43,437 nt of DNA from the NCBI GenBank assembly GCA_021851335.1, contig JAJZEA010000024.1, positions 1-43,437 on the forward strand, read 5' to 3'. Source of the stretch: Acidobacteriota bacterium (lineage in GTDB: Bacteria; Acidobacteriota; Terriglobia; Terriglobales; Acidobacteriaceae). The notes beneath the pieces were generated by a model. That model was not told the origin of the DNA and ran no database searches. It saw nothing but the letters and a program-made list of their open reading frames with translations. Below, piece by piece: positions 24,368-32,667 of the stretch; the first letter of the stretch is position 1, and every line of letters begins with the position of its first letter. The position numbers and the translations under genes were made by a program.

Positions 24368-24961
24368 ATGAAATCTTCCCCCCACGAACTCATCGAAGCC
24401 TGCCGAAAGGGCGACAACATTGCCTGGTCCGAGCTGCTGCGCGGCAGCCGCGGCCTGGTCTACTCCATCTGTGCGCAATACACCACCTCGCCCGAAGACG
24501 CCGATGATCTCGTTCAGGAAGTGCTGCTCCGCATCTGGCAGCGCCTGGCAGACTACGACCCCTCGCGCGGTGAGCTGAAGGCATGGATCGGTACCCTCAC
24601 GCGCAACCTGTGCGTGGATACCTGGCGGCGCTCCTCGATGCAGCGCTCGACCGTCTCCCTCGACGCGCCGGTTCACGAGGACGAACCGTCCATCGGCCAG
24701 CGCATCGCCGATCCACAACCCTCCCCGGAGCAGGCCGCCGCACACGCCGAGCTGCGCCAGATCGTCTCCCGCTCCATCCGTCACGTCGCGCCGGAGATGC
24801 AGACCGTTGTCAGCATGCGACTGCTCGACGAGCTGGAGAACGAAGAGATCTCCAGACGCCTTCGCATTCCTGCCGGAACCGTCAAATCCCGCATGAGTCG
24901 CGGACGCTCTCAGCTCGCAGGCATGCTGCTGCCCGTACGCGCCGCCCTCGGCGCTGCCTGA
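24368..24961 (+). CDS. ECF-type RNA polymerase sigma factor
   Basis: 197 residues with sigma region 2 (about 20-90; LVYSICAQYTTSPEDADDLV, QEVLLRIWQRLADYDPSRGE, LTRNLCVDTWRRS) and region 4 (about 135-190; MQTVVSMRLLDELENEEISR, RLRIPAGTVKSRMSRGRSQL). There is no region 1.1 or 3, as in extracytoplasmic-function factors. ATG24368 is supported by AAAAGGAG at 24354-24361; the longer frame from 24131 lies in the regulatory array. No anti-sigma factor follows: the next gene is convergent after a strong terminator. Control may therefore be transcriptional, possibly by the CpxR-like regulator whose sites lie upstream. Target promoters are unknown. Confidence 0.93.
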   Translation: MKSSPHELIEACRKGDNIAWSELLRGSRGLVYSICAQYTTSPEDADDLVQEVLLRIWQRLADYDPSRGELKAWIGTLTRNLCVDTWRRSSMQRSTVSLDAPVHEDEPSIGQRIADPQPSPEQAAAHAELRQIVSRSIRHVAPEMQTVVSMRLLDELENEEISRRLRIPAGTVKSRMSRGRSQLAGMLLPVRAALGAA

Positions 24962-25043
24962 TCTCTCCCTAACCCGTTTCCGCACCCCTCCATCTCCGTC
25001 AGAATTGGCTTCACCCTTCGGCAGAATCGACCCGGCGCCCATA

Positions 25044-25076
25044 AAAACGGGCTACGCGGAGTGCGTAGCCCGTTTT
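25044..25076. terminator. Bidirectional intrinsic terminator
   Basis: A perfect 14-bp stem (25044-25057 with 25063-25076; AAAACGGGCTACGC arm) with a 5-nt loop sits between the convergent sigma factor and metallo-beta-lactamase-fold genes. Confidence 0.9.
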
Positions 25077-25105
25077 CCCATTCGTTTTCCCATTCTCTGC
25101 CGGCT

Positions 25106-26206
25106 TTACTGCGCGGCATAGCGTTTCGTGACACCCGTTCGCTGGTTCGTCACCGCAAAGCTGCCGTCGCGCGACACCGTCAGATCGATCCTGTACCCGG
25201 CGTCCTTCGCCTGCGGATCCTTCGCGCGATCCAGATTCGCAATATAGGCATCCGGCGCATTCCACTTCGCCCCACCCTCCATCGAGTAGTGCAACTGCCA
25301 CCAGTTCTCCAGCCCGGGATCGGCCTTCAGCGTCTTGAACGTCGGCGTCGAACCGCCCTTCAACGCGCCATTGTCCATAATCGCTATCCGAGGATGCAGC
25401 GCGTCCACCAGCGCCGGGCTGGAGCTGGGATACCAGCCATGATGACTGACCACCAGAATCTGCGCCGTTCCCAGCTTGTTCACCGGGCACATCAGCTCCA
25501 CTTCCTTGTCGCTCGTCAGGTCGCCCAGGTCCACAATCCGCACCTTGCCAAACTGGAGCACCATGCCCAGCGAGCGTGAGTTCTCCGTCTCGTCATGCGG
25601 ATACTTCGGCAGGTTGGCGCAATATGGATTCGACTGGCCTGCTCCTGGCAGCGGATGGTCGATCACCTTCCAATCCGCCGTCACCGCCGTCGCTTCAAAT
25701 CCCGGCACAGGCAGCTTCTCGCCCGGCTTCATCACCACGCGCTTCACGTGATGCTGCTCCAGCGCCTTCAGATACTCGGCATAGTTTCCCGACACGTCTT
25801 TGGTCTGCTCACGATACGGACCATGATCCAGAAACTCCCCCACCGGAATCCGCGCCAGCAACTGCGGCACGCCGCCCACGTGGTCATCGTGGAAGTGTGT
25901 AATCAGCACAACGTCGATGCGCTTCAGCCCGGCCTGGTGCGCCGCGGCCACAATGCGATTCGCGTCGCGGCCATCGTGATCCGCCCATCCGGTGTCCACC
26001 AGCAGGCTGCTGCCCGTCGGCGAAACAAACAACGTCGATTGCCCACCCTCCACGTCCATGAAAAACACCCGCAGCTTGCCACTGGCTTGTTTTGCGCCCG
26101 ATGAACTCTGTGCCACCGCACCCGTCATCATGCACCCCAGCAGCGCCGCGCAGACCGCCACAGAACCCCGCATCCAACTCGCCCAACCCGCATGGCTCTT
26201 TGCCAT
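25106..26206 (-). CDS. Secreted metallo-beta-lactamase-fold hydrolase (ComEC-like domain)
   Basis: 366-residue exported protein: a signal peptide or membrane segment (about 11-32, ending GAVAQ) and an MBL-fold domain with LRVFFMDVEGGQSTLFVSPT, LLVDTG, the metal-binding motif LITHFHDDHVGG (about 101-112), a later DLGDLTSDKE metal ligand region, and ILVVSHHGWYPSSSPALVDA. This set resembles the C-terminal hydrolase domain of ComEC/Rec2 and stand-alone secreted relatives rather than true beta-lactamases. The substrate is unknown; phosphodiester cleavage is one option. ATG26206 has GGGGAGG six bases upstream and is preferred to ATG26212, where the site would touch the start. Confidence 0.88.
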   Translation of the reverse strand: MAKSHAGWASWMRGSVAVCAALLGCMMTGAVAQSSSGAKQASGKLRVFFMDVEGGQSTLFVSPTGSSLLVDTGWADHDGRDANRIVAAAHQAGLKRIDVVLITHFHDDHVGGVPQLLARIPVGEFLDHGPYREQTKDVSGNYAEYLKALEQHHVKRVVMKPGEKLPVPGFEATAVTADWKVIDHPLPGAGQSNPYCANLPKYPHDETENSRSLGMVLQFGKVRIVDLGDLTSDKEVELMCPVNKLGTAQILVVSHHGWYPSSSPALVDALHPRIAIMDNGALKGGSTPTFKTLKADPGLENWWQLHYSMEGGAKWNAPDAYIANLDRAKDPQAKDAGYRIDLTVSRDGSFAVTNQRTGVTKRYAAQ

Positions 26207-26409
26207 TCTCATCCTCCCCTGTCCTTTTGCGACCGCCTGGGCCGCTTGCGCCAGGCACACCGATTCTACCGCGCCTCGCAGCCGCCCATCCGCCCCGACT
26301 TCCGCCAATCACGCCCCGCAGCCCGCCAATCACGTTAAGATACAGGCTGAGTTTGTACGACCCTGCGCGCTAAACCGTGCAGTCGGTGCCTCGTCTTCAG
26401 GAGCCAGCA

Positions 26410-28479
26410 ATGTCCCTCTCACGTCGTCCTCTGCTTGCCCTCGCACTTTGCGCATCCGCGCTCACTCCTTCCTTGGCCCGCAACACGCAGCCACACGCGC
26501 CCGTTGCCGCAGAACCAGGCATTCCGCAGCCCGCCAGCGTCCAGCTTCACTCCGGATTCCTGCTGCTCGATGGTCGCTTCCACGTCCAGCTCACCGGATA
26601 CACCGAGCCGCGCCTCGACCGCGCCCGCGACCGCTTCCTCGAGCACCTCACCGCCCAGACAGGCATCCTCTTCGGACTCGAGCCGGCAGGCAACTCTCCA
26701 GCGCTCGTCATCCACACCGACAAGCCCAGCGCACCCGTGCAGAAGCTCGGCGAAGACGAGAGTTATCAGCTCACCATCGATTCCGCCGGAGCACGAATCA
26801 CCGCCGCCAATCCACTCGGCGCCATGCACGGTTTGCAGACCCTCCTTCAGAGGGTCCAGACAACGCCTCAAGGCTTTGCCCTGCCCTTTGCCACCATCAC
26901 CGATCAGCCGCGCTTTCCCTGGCGCGGACTCATGATCGACTGCTCGCGCCACTTCATCCCGCTTCCCGTCATCTTCCAGAATCTCGACGCCATGGAAGCC
27001 GTCAAGCTCAATGTCTTTCACTGGCATCTCTCCGACGATCAGGGATTCCGCGCCGAGAGCAAAGTCTTTCCGCTCCTGCAGGGCAAAGGCTCCAACGGCC
27101 AGTTCTACACTCAGGCCCAGATTCGCGAGGTCATCGCCTACGCCCGTGATCGCGGCATCCGCGTCGTGCCGGAGTTCGACATGCCCGCCCACGCCACAAG
27201 CTGGCTTGTCGGCTATCCCCAACTCGGCAGCGCAAAGGGTCCATACTCCATCGCCGACCGCTTCGGCGTCCTCGACGGCGCCATCGATCCCACGCGCGAA
27301 AGCACCTATCTCTTTCTCAACCGCTTCCTCGCCGAGATGACCGCGCTCTTTCCCGACGCCTACTTCCACATCGGCGGCGACGAGTGCAACGGCAAGGAGT
27401 GGGATGCCAATCCACGCATCCAGCAGTTCATGCGTCTCCATCGCCTGAAGGACAACGCGGCGCTGCAGGCCTACTTCACCGCTCGCGTCGAAAAGCTGGT
27501 CGCGGCGCACGGCAAAATCGTCGAAGGCTGGGATGAGGTGCTCCAGCCCAACACGCCGAAACAGGTCGTCATCCAGTCCTGGCGCGGTCGTGAATCGCTA
27601 CTCAACGCCGCGCAACAGGGCTATCGCGCGCTGCTCTCCACCGGCTACTATCTCGACCTGAATCAAAGCGCGGCCCAGCACTACAGCGTCGATCCTCTCG
27701 CCGGAATCGCCGACAAACTCACGGCCGCGCAGCAGCACAATATTCTCGGTGGCGAAGCCGCCATGTGGAGCGAGTACGTCGACGGCCAGACCATCGATTC
27801 GCGCCTCTGGCCCCGTCTGGCCGCCATCGCCGAGCGCCTCTGGTCCCCGGCAACCGTCACCGATATTCCCGGCATGTATCAGCGGCTCGACACCTTCCGC
27901 ACACAACTTGCCGCCTGGGGCATCAACCCGCGCGCCACCACAGAAACCATGCTCGAAAGCATCTCCGGCGATCCCCATCCCGCCGCGCTCCGCGTGCTCG
28001 CCTCCGCCGTGCAGCCGCCTCAGGGATATCAGCGCGGCGGCCTGCGTCCCGCCTTCACCTACACGCCGCTCAATCATCTCGTCGATGCCATTCCGCCGGA
28101 GAGCGACGAGGCTCGCAGATTCCGGTCGCTCGCCACCGCCATCGCCGCCGGAGACGCAACCCCGGCGCAGTGGCAACAGGCGCGCTCCATGCTCACTCAG
28201 TGGCGCGGAAACCAGCAAAAACTTGCTCCCACTCTTGACCGCTCTCCGCTCACCGCTGAACTCGCGCCCGTCTCCGCAACCCTCAGCCGCGTCGCCGCCA
28301 TTGGCCTCGACGCCATGCTTGAGATCGAAAGCGGCCAGCACTCCAACGCCCAGATGACCACCGAATGGCTCGCCGAACTGAAAGCCGCCGAAACCCCGCA
28401 GGCCGTGCTCATCCTGCCCATCGTCGCGCCCATTCGAGCGCTCGTCCAGACTGCTGCACAGCCCGCTCCGGCGCAATAG
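26410..28479 (+). CDS. Secreted beta-N-acetylhexosaminidase, GH20
   Basis: 689-residue exported exo-glycosidase predicted to remove terminal beta-linked GlcNAc or GalNAc from chitin oligomers, peptidoglycan or glycans. A signal peptide (about 1-25, LLALALCASALTPSLA) is followed by a GH20b-type N-terminal alpha/beta domain (about 40-165). The (beta/alpha)8 catalytic domain has FPWRGLMIDCSRHFIPLPVI, NVFHWHLSDDQGFRAESK, VVPEFDMPAHATSW, the catalytic Asp-Glu pair in YFHIGGDECNGKEW, VEGWDEVL, and the aromatic AAMWSEYVDGQTID loop. A C-terminal extension of about 200 residues is helical. ATG26410 follows AGGAG by six bases. The divergent MBL gene starts about 200 bp upstream. Confidence 0.95.
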   Translation: MSLSRRPLLALALCASALTPSLARNTQPHAPVAAEPGIPQPASVQLHSGFLLLDGRFHVQLTGYTEPRLDRARDRFLEHLTAQTGILFGLEPAGNSPALVIHTDKPSAPVQKLGEDESYQLTIDSAGARITAANPLGAMHGLQTLLQRVQTTPQGFALPFATITDQPRFPWRGLMIDCSRHFIPLPVIFQNLDAMEAVKLNVFHWHLSDDQGFRAESKVFPLLQGKGSNGQFYTQAQIREVIAYARDRGIRVVPEFDMPAHATSWLVGYPQLGSAKGPYSIADRFGVLDGAIDPTRESTYLFLNRFLAEMTALFPDAYFHIGGDECNGKEWDANPRIQQFMRLHRLKDNAALQAYFTARVEKLVAAHGKIVEGWDEVLQPNTPKQVVIQSWRGRESLLNAAQQGYRALLSTGYYLDLNQSAAQHYSVDPLAGIADKLTAAQQHNILGGEAAMWSEYVDGQTIDSRLWPRLAAIAERLWSPATVTDIPGMYQRLDTFRTQLAAWGINPRATTETMLESISGDPHPAALRVLASAVQPPQGYQRGGLRPAFTYTPLNHLVDAIPPESDEARRFRSLATAIAAGDATPAQWQQARSMLTQWRGNQQKLAPTLDRSPLTAELAPVSATLSRVAAIGLDAMLEIESGQHSNAQMTTEWLAELKAAETPQAVLILPIVAPIRALVQTAAQPAPAQ

Positions 28480-28556
28480 AGCGTCGTGGCCAGCCACGCT
28501 CACGCTTCTGGATTTCCTTCCGAATGCAGAAGCGTAACAACCAGCGCGCGAAGATC

Positions 28557-28598
28557 GCTTACTGGGACCGGCTTACTGGGGTCAGCTTACTGGGGCTG
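28557..28598. repeat. Three tandem 14-bp repeats spanning a stop codon
   Basis: GCTTACTGGG begins at 28557, 28571 and 28585, each followed by four variable bases, for an exact period of 14 bp. On the minus strand each unit contains CCCAGTAAGC, so the stop codon TAA of the gene ending at 28587 is present in triplicate. Confidence 0.85.
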
Positions 28599-29363
28599 GC
28601 CTTGCGTCTGCGGTTGCGGCGCGTTCGGAGGCCCGCTCTGCTGCGAAGCAGGCGATGGTGGCGGTGGCGGAGCGCCAATCGGATGCTTCGGCGGAGTCAA
28701 CACAAATCCCTGCCGCACCAGCGCAAATCCCTCATGCGTCCACTCCGCCTGCAGCAGGTCGCTCGCCATGCTGCTGAAGACTTCAATCACGCCACCATTC
28801 ACGTTCACCGTAAAGTGATGCACCGTGATCGTCTTCCCATTCAGCGTCCCCTGCATGTCGACATCCGTGGCAATCACCATCGGCGCCACTGACCCGGTCT
28901 GCTTCGGAATCACCGCCCAGATGCGCGCATTGTCATACGCCGCTCCCAGTCGCAGCATCGCCTGCAATCCCGCCGGATCAAAGTCCGGCAGATAGACCGT
29001 GCGCGAATGAAAGGCCAGTGGAGTATTCATCCGCTGCCCGTTGGCAAAGATCTTCATCAGAAACTGCTGATTGCTTCGCTGCGTCCCCACCGTCACCGGC
29101 GTCCCGTTCACCTGTCCGTTCAGTTGCATCGTACTCAGATTCAGATGCGCGCCCAGGTATCCCGTCTCGGAAAAACTCAGGTTCAACCCGGTCATGTTGA
29201 TCGATGCATTCGAGCTGATCCCGTATCCGGCGCCGCTGCGCGTCCAGGTCATCGTCGCGCTTCCCACCGACTTCCCATTCTGGCTGATCAGAAACGTCTG
29301 AGCCGAGGCCACGCCTGTCAGCCCTGCCACCAATCCCGCCATTGCCCACATCCGGAGTCTCAT
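28587..29363 (-). CDS. Secreted protein of unknown function
   Basis: 258-residue exported protein. The signal peptide (MRLRMWAMAGLVAGLTGVAS, cleaved near ASA) leads into a beta-rich domain: FLISQNGKSVGSATMTWTRS, NASINMTGLNLSFSETGYLG, TPVTVGTQRSNQQFLM, VYLPDFDPAGLQAMLRLGAA, ITVHHFTVNVNGGVIEVFSS. The C-terminus is a low-complexity Pro/Gln tail (about 225-258). The alternating strand pattern suggests a beta-barrel or lipocalin-like fold of the kind seen in proteins with 'processive' glycine-poor strands, but I cannot name a family. ATG29363 has AGGAG about eight bases upstream; the frame to 29435 is unlikely. Three copies of a 14-bp unit sit at its 3' end. Confidence 0.75.
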   Translation of the reverse strand: MRLRMWAMAGLVAGLTGVASAQTFLISQNGKSVGSATMTWTRSGAGYGISSNASINMTGLNLSFSETGYLGAHLNLSTMQLNGQVNGTPVTVGTQRSNQQFLMKIFANGQRMNTPLAFHSRTVYLPDFDPAGLQAMLRLGAAYDNARIWAVIPKQTGSVAPMVIATDVDMQGTLNGKTITVHHFTVNVNGGVIEVFSSMASDLLQAEWTHEGFALVRQGFVLTPPKHPIGAPPPPPSPASQQSGPPNAPQPQTQGQPQ

Positions 29364-29468
29364 CGTCCACTCTCCTGCTACTTCAGACCACATCCGCACA
29401 AAAGAGTTGCGCACCCGCATCTCCATCTCCTCCACTGAAAAGCCGTTTCAGGCTATCATCGCTGCCAG

Positions 29469-29942
29469 ATGAGAACCGAACAGACATCCCCTGCCGTTCC
29501 TCGACAACGCCGCTTCCTGCTCTGGATCTGCCTGCTCTTTCTTCTCTTCGCAGGCTTGACCACCTGGACAACAGTACATTTCCTCGCTCGCAGCACACGC
29601 ACCACCGGAACCATCGTCCGACTCAATGCCAAAACTGACGCAAAGGGCAAAACCTCCTGGACCCCCGTCTTCACCTATCGCTCCGCGGACGGCAAGCAAT
29701 GGACGATCACCTCTCGCTTCGCCTCGTCTCCACCGGAATTCGTGGTCGGTCAGTCCATCCCCGTCCGATATCCGCCTTCCAACCCCGGCGACGGCCACAT
29801 CGACACGCTCGTCCATCTCTGGATGCTTCCCTTTGGAATGTTCCTTTTCGCTACCATCACGTTCGCCATGCATTGCGCCAAAAACCTGCTCGTCACCCGC
29901 TGGCGCAAAGTTTCCGCTGTCCAAAACAAGGCTGCGGAGTGA
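29469..29942 (+). CDS. DUF3592-like two-helix membrane protein
   Basis: 157 residues. A first membrane helix (about 15-37, FLLWICLLFLLFAGLTTWTT) is followed by a DUF3592-type extracytoplasmic beta domain (about 40-112; TTGTIVRLNAKTDAKGKTSW, TPVFTYRSADGKQWTITSRF, VVGQSIPVRYPPSNPGDGHI) and a second helix (about 114-136). DUF3592 proteins have this TM-beta-TM layout and no known reaction. The stop codon lies inside the stem of a terminator shared with the convergent superoxide dismutase gene. It is divergent from the preceding secreted-protein gene across about 105 bp. Confidence 0.82.
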   Translation: MRTEQTSPAVPRQRRFLLWICLLFLLFAGLTTWTTVHFLARSTRTTGTIVRLNAKTDAKGKTSWTPVFTYRSADGKQWTITSRFASSPPEFVVGQSIPVRYPPSNPGDGHIDTLVHLWMLPFGMFLFATITFAMHCAKNLLVTRWRKVSAVQNKAAE

Positions 29943-29958
29943 TCTCACTCCGCAGCCT
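29929..29958 (-). terminator. Terminator hairpin overlapping the DUF3592 stop codon
   Basis: AGGCTGCGGAGTGA (29929-29942) is perfectly complementary to 29945-29958. The minus-strand read is followed by CTTGTTTT, so it best fits termination of the superoxide dismutase gene. On the plus strand the stem includes the last codons of the DUF3592-like gene and no strong T-run follows. Confidence 0.75.
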
Positions 29959-29982
29959 CTTGCAGCAGAATTTCAGCCAATT

Positions 29983-30606
29983 CTATTTCTTCGCCTTCTC
30001 AAAGCGCTTCGCCACTTCGTTCCAGTTCACCACGTTCCACCACGCCTCCAGGTACTTCGGGCGCAGATTCTGGTACTTCAGATAGTAGGCATGCTCCCAG
30101 ACATCGTTGCCCAGGATCGGATAATGCCCCTGGCTCAGCGGCGTATCCTGATTCGCCGTGCTCGTCACCTTGAGCTTGCCGTCCACCAGAATCAGCCACG
30201 CCCAACCCGATCCGAACTGCTTCGCGCCCGCATCGTTAAAGGCTTTTTGAAACTCGGCAAAGCTGCCAAAGTCCGCGGCAATCTTCGCCGCCAGCTCGCC
30301 CGTCGGCTCGCCGCCCACTCCCGGCGTACCCACCGGACCCATGATCGACCAGAACATGCTGTGATTCGAGTGACCACCGCCGTTGTTGCGCACCGCGCCG
30401 CGAATCGCCTCCGGCACAGCCTCCAGATTGCCGACCAGCTCATCCACGCTCTTTGCCGCAAGCTCCGGAGAATTGGCCAACGCCGCATTCACGTTGTTGA
30501 TGTAGGCCTGATGATGCTTGTCATGATGAAAGCGCATCGTGTCGGCATCAATGAACGGCTCCAGCGCCGCGTAATCATAGGGAAGAGGTGCAAGTTCGTA
30601 AGCCAT
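29983..30606 (-). CDS. sodA: Superoxide dismutase, Mn/Fe family (Mn-like)
   Basis: 207-residue enzyme that dismutates superoxide to oxygen and hydrogen peroxide. Metal ligands are in place: His27 in [17 protein letters not shown], His82 in [11 protein letters not shown], and the Asp and His of [27 protein letters not shown], the GSGWAWL block and NQDTPL point to the manganese-type or cambialistic subgroup rather than typical FeSOD. No signal peptide, so cytosolic. ATG30606 follows a modest AGGAG. It ends at a shared terminator and lies downstream of pgi on the same strand with an 83-bp gap. Confidence 0.96.
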   Translation of the reverse strand: MAYELAPLPYDYAALEPFIDADTMRFHHDKHHQAYINNVNAALANSPELAAKSVDELVGNLEAVPEAIRGAVRNNGGGHSNHSMFWSIMGPVGTPGVGGEPTGELAAKIAADFGSFAEFQKAFNDAGAKQFGSGWAWLILVDGKLKVTSTANQDTPLSQGHYPILGNDVWEHAYYLKYQNLRPKYLEAWWNVVNWNEVAKRFEKAKK

Positions 30607-30689
30607 CGTTCATCGCTCCTTTGTCTTCATTGTACGTCCGGCGCGCTCGGTCATCCCTGGCCGCCGCACAGCCTCTGTCCTCGGCTCCA

Positions 30690-32327
30690 TCACGCCTCGT
30701 TGCGCCGCATCGCGCGATAGCGCCGGATCAGCGCATTCGTCGAGCTGTCATGCTTCAGCTCCGGCTCGACTGCGCTTTCCAGCTCCGGAATGATCCGCAC
30801 GGCCAGCACCTTGCCCAGTTCCACACCCCACTGGTCAAACGAATCAATCTGCCAGACGACGCCCTGGACAAAGACGCTGTGTTCATACAGCGCGACAAGC
30901 TGGCCCAGAATCTCCGGCGTCATCTTTTCGGCCAGAATCACCGAGCTGGGCCGGTTGCCCTCAAACGTGCGATGCGGCACCAGCCAATCCGCCGTTCCCT
31001 CGGCCTTCACCTGCTCAGGCGTCTTGCCAAAGGCCAGCGCCTCGGCCTGCGCAAAGATATTCGACATCAGCAGATCATGATGATTGCCCAGCGGATTCAG
31101 CGAATGCGCAAAGCCGATGAAGTCACAGGGAATCAGTCGCGTCCCCTGATGAATCAGTTGATAAAAACTATGCTGCCCATTCGTGCCCGGCTCGCCCCAG
31201 AAGATCGGGCAGGTCTGGTAATCCACGCGCCGCCCATCGAGCGTCACATGCTTGCCGTTCGACTCCATCGTCAACTGCTGCAAATACGCCGGAAAGCGCT
31301 TCAGATAGTTGTCATAGGGCAGCACGGCCACCGTCTCCGCGCCAAAAAAGCTCGTATACCAGACCGTCAGCATACCCATCAGGAATGGCAGATTCCGCTC
31401 CAGCGGAGCCGTCCGGAAGTGCTCGTCCATCGCATGAAAACCCGCCAGCATCCGCCGGAAATTCTCCGCGCCAATCGCGATCATCGTCGACAAACCAATC
31501 GCCGCGTCCATCGAGTAGCGCCCGCCAACCCAATCCCAGAAGCCAAACATATTCGCCGTGTCGATGCCGAACTTCGCCACTTCCTTCGCATTCGTCGAGA
31601 CGGCCACAAAGTGTTTCGCCACCGCTTCGGCGTGCTTCAGCTTGCCCAGCGCCCACACCCGCGCCGTATGCGCATTCGTCATCGTCTCCAGCGTCGTAAA
31701 AGTCTTCGAAGAGACGATGAACAGCGTCTCTTCCGGGTCCAGATCGTGCACCGCCTCGGCAAAATCCGAGCCATCCACATTCGAGACAAAACGCATCGTC
31801 AGCTCGCGCTGGGAGTAATGGCGCAATGCTTCATAGGCCATCACCGGCCCCAGGTCCGAGCCGCCAATGCCAATGTTGATCACATTGCGAATCGGCTTGC
31901 CCGTGTAGCCCGTCCACGCGCCGCTGCGCACGCGCTCGGCAAACGCGGCCATCTTGTCCAGCACCTCATGCACGTCGGGAACCACATTTTTCCCGTCGAC
32001 TTCGATCACCGCCTCGCGCGGCGCGCGCAGCGCCGTGTGCAGCACCGCGCGATTCTCCGTCAGGTTGATCTTCTCTCCCCCAAACATCGCCTCACGGCGC
32101 TCCACCACTCCGGCCTCCGCAGCCAGCGCCCCAAACAGCCGCAGCGTCTCTGCGTCGATCCGGTGCTTCGAGTAATCCAGAAACAGTCCACAGGCCTCAG
32201 CCGTCATGCGCTCGCCGCGCTTCGGGTCTTCGGCAAACAACTCCCGCAGATGCCGGGTGCCCATCGATGCAGCGTGGCTTTCGAGCGCCTTCCAGGCCGC
32301 CATCTCCTTGAGCGGAGTCCTTGTCAT
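30690..32327 (-). CDS. pgi: Glucose-6-phosphate isomerase
   Basis: Interconverts glucose-6-phosphate and fructose-6-phosphate in glycolysis and gluconeogenesis; cytoplasmic. 545 residues of the large bacterial/eukaryotic type: sugar-phosphate-binding [34 protein letters not shown], the family signature [37 protein letters not shown] with catalytic Glu/His region, and the C-terminal signature [15 protein letters not shown], with the late catalytic Lys nearby. ATG32327 has AAGGAG at 32340-32335, eight bases upstream. Six tandem 14-bp repeats begin immediately upstream of that ribosome site, an unusual leader that may affect expression. Confidence 0.97.
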   Translation of the reverse strand: MTRTPLKEMAAWKALESHAASMGTRHLRELFAEDPKRGERMTAEACGLFLDYSKHRIDAETLRLFGALAAEAGVVERREAMFGGEKINLTENRAVLHTALRAPREAVIEVDGKNVVPDVHEVLDKMAAFAERVRSGAWTGYTGKPIRNVINIGIGGSDLGPVMAYEALRHYSQRELTMRFVSNVDGSDFAEAVHDLDPEETLFIVSSKTFTTLETMTNAHTARVWALGKLKHAEAVAKHFVAVSTNAKEVAKFGIDTANMFGFWDWVGGRYSMDAAIGLSTMIAIGAENFRRMLAGFHAMDEHFRTAPLERNLPFLMGMLTVWYTSFFGAETVAVLPYDNYLKRFPAYLQQLTMESNGKHVTLDGRRVDYQTCPIFWGEPGTNGQHSFYQLIHQGTRLIPCDFIGFAHSLNPLGNHHDLLMSNIFAQAEALAFGKTPEQVKAEGTADWLVPHRTFEGNRPSSVILAEKMTPEILGQLVALYEHSVFVQGVVWQIDSFDQWGVELGKVLAVRIIPELESAVEPELKHDSSTNALIRRYRAMRRNEA

Positions 32328-32340
32328 GCGTCTTCTCCTT

Positions 32341-32424
32341 GTCTTTTCTGAGTGGTCTTTTCTGAGTGGTCTTTTCTGCGTGGTCTTTCCTGCGTGGTCT
32401 TTTCTGCGTGGTCTTTACCTGCGT
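32341..32424. repeat. Six tandem 14-bp repeats in the pgi leader
   Basis: The unit GTCTTTTCTGAGTG repeats at 32341, 32355, 32369, 32383 and 32397 with single-base changes (later units end CGTG), and a sixth, more diverged copy at 32411. On the pgi strand the unit is a purine-rich CAC(T/G)CAGAAAAGAC. The array starts one base beyond the Shine-Dalgarno sequence, so copy-number change would alter the leader without changing ribosome spacing. Confidence 0.92.
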
Positions 32425-32563
32425 TCTGTACCGGTCCTCAGCGCTCGAGCCGCGCCAGTCGTGCCCTTCGCGCAGAAGTTGTCGGCCACTCGAATTATAG
32501 TTCGGCCACGGTTACGGTTGGATGGCAAACCGGGGACACAAACAGCGCTCGACCCAAAACTGA

Positions 32564-32601
32564 ATCCCGGCCTCTGGCACTTGGATGCCAAAAGCCGGGA
32601 T
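32564..32601 (-). terminator. Probable terminator hairpin of the M28 peptidase gene
   Basis: ATCCCGGC (32564-32571) pairs with GCCGGGAT (32594-32601), and an inner TGGCA/TGCCA pair extends the stem. On the minus strand CAGTTTTGGG follows, a modest T-run. It lies about 67 bp past the M28 stop codon. The rest of 32425-32667 shows nothing recognisable. Confidence 0.5.
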
Positions 32602-32667
32602 CATGGTCCCATCACGCGCAAATTTCTAGGACCGTCCACGCTTGCAGCTCCCGGGCCTGACGAGTCG

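Noticed and set aside
30588..32351. 587-codon plus-strand frame opposite pgi
   Set aside because: Very Arg/His/Gln-rich and opposite a clear glucose-6-phosphate isomerase gene; no ribosome site or family signal.
32341..32424. CRISPR-like array
   Set aside because: Units of 14 bp are directly adjacent without spacers; this is a simple tandem repeat.
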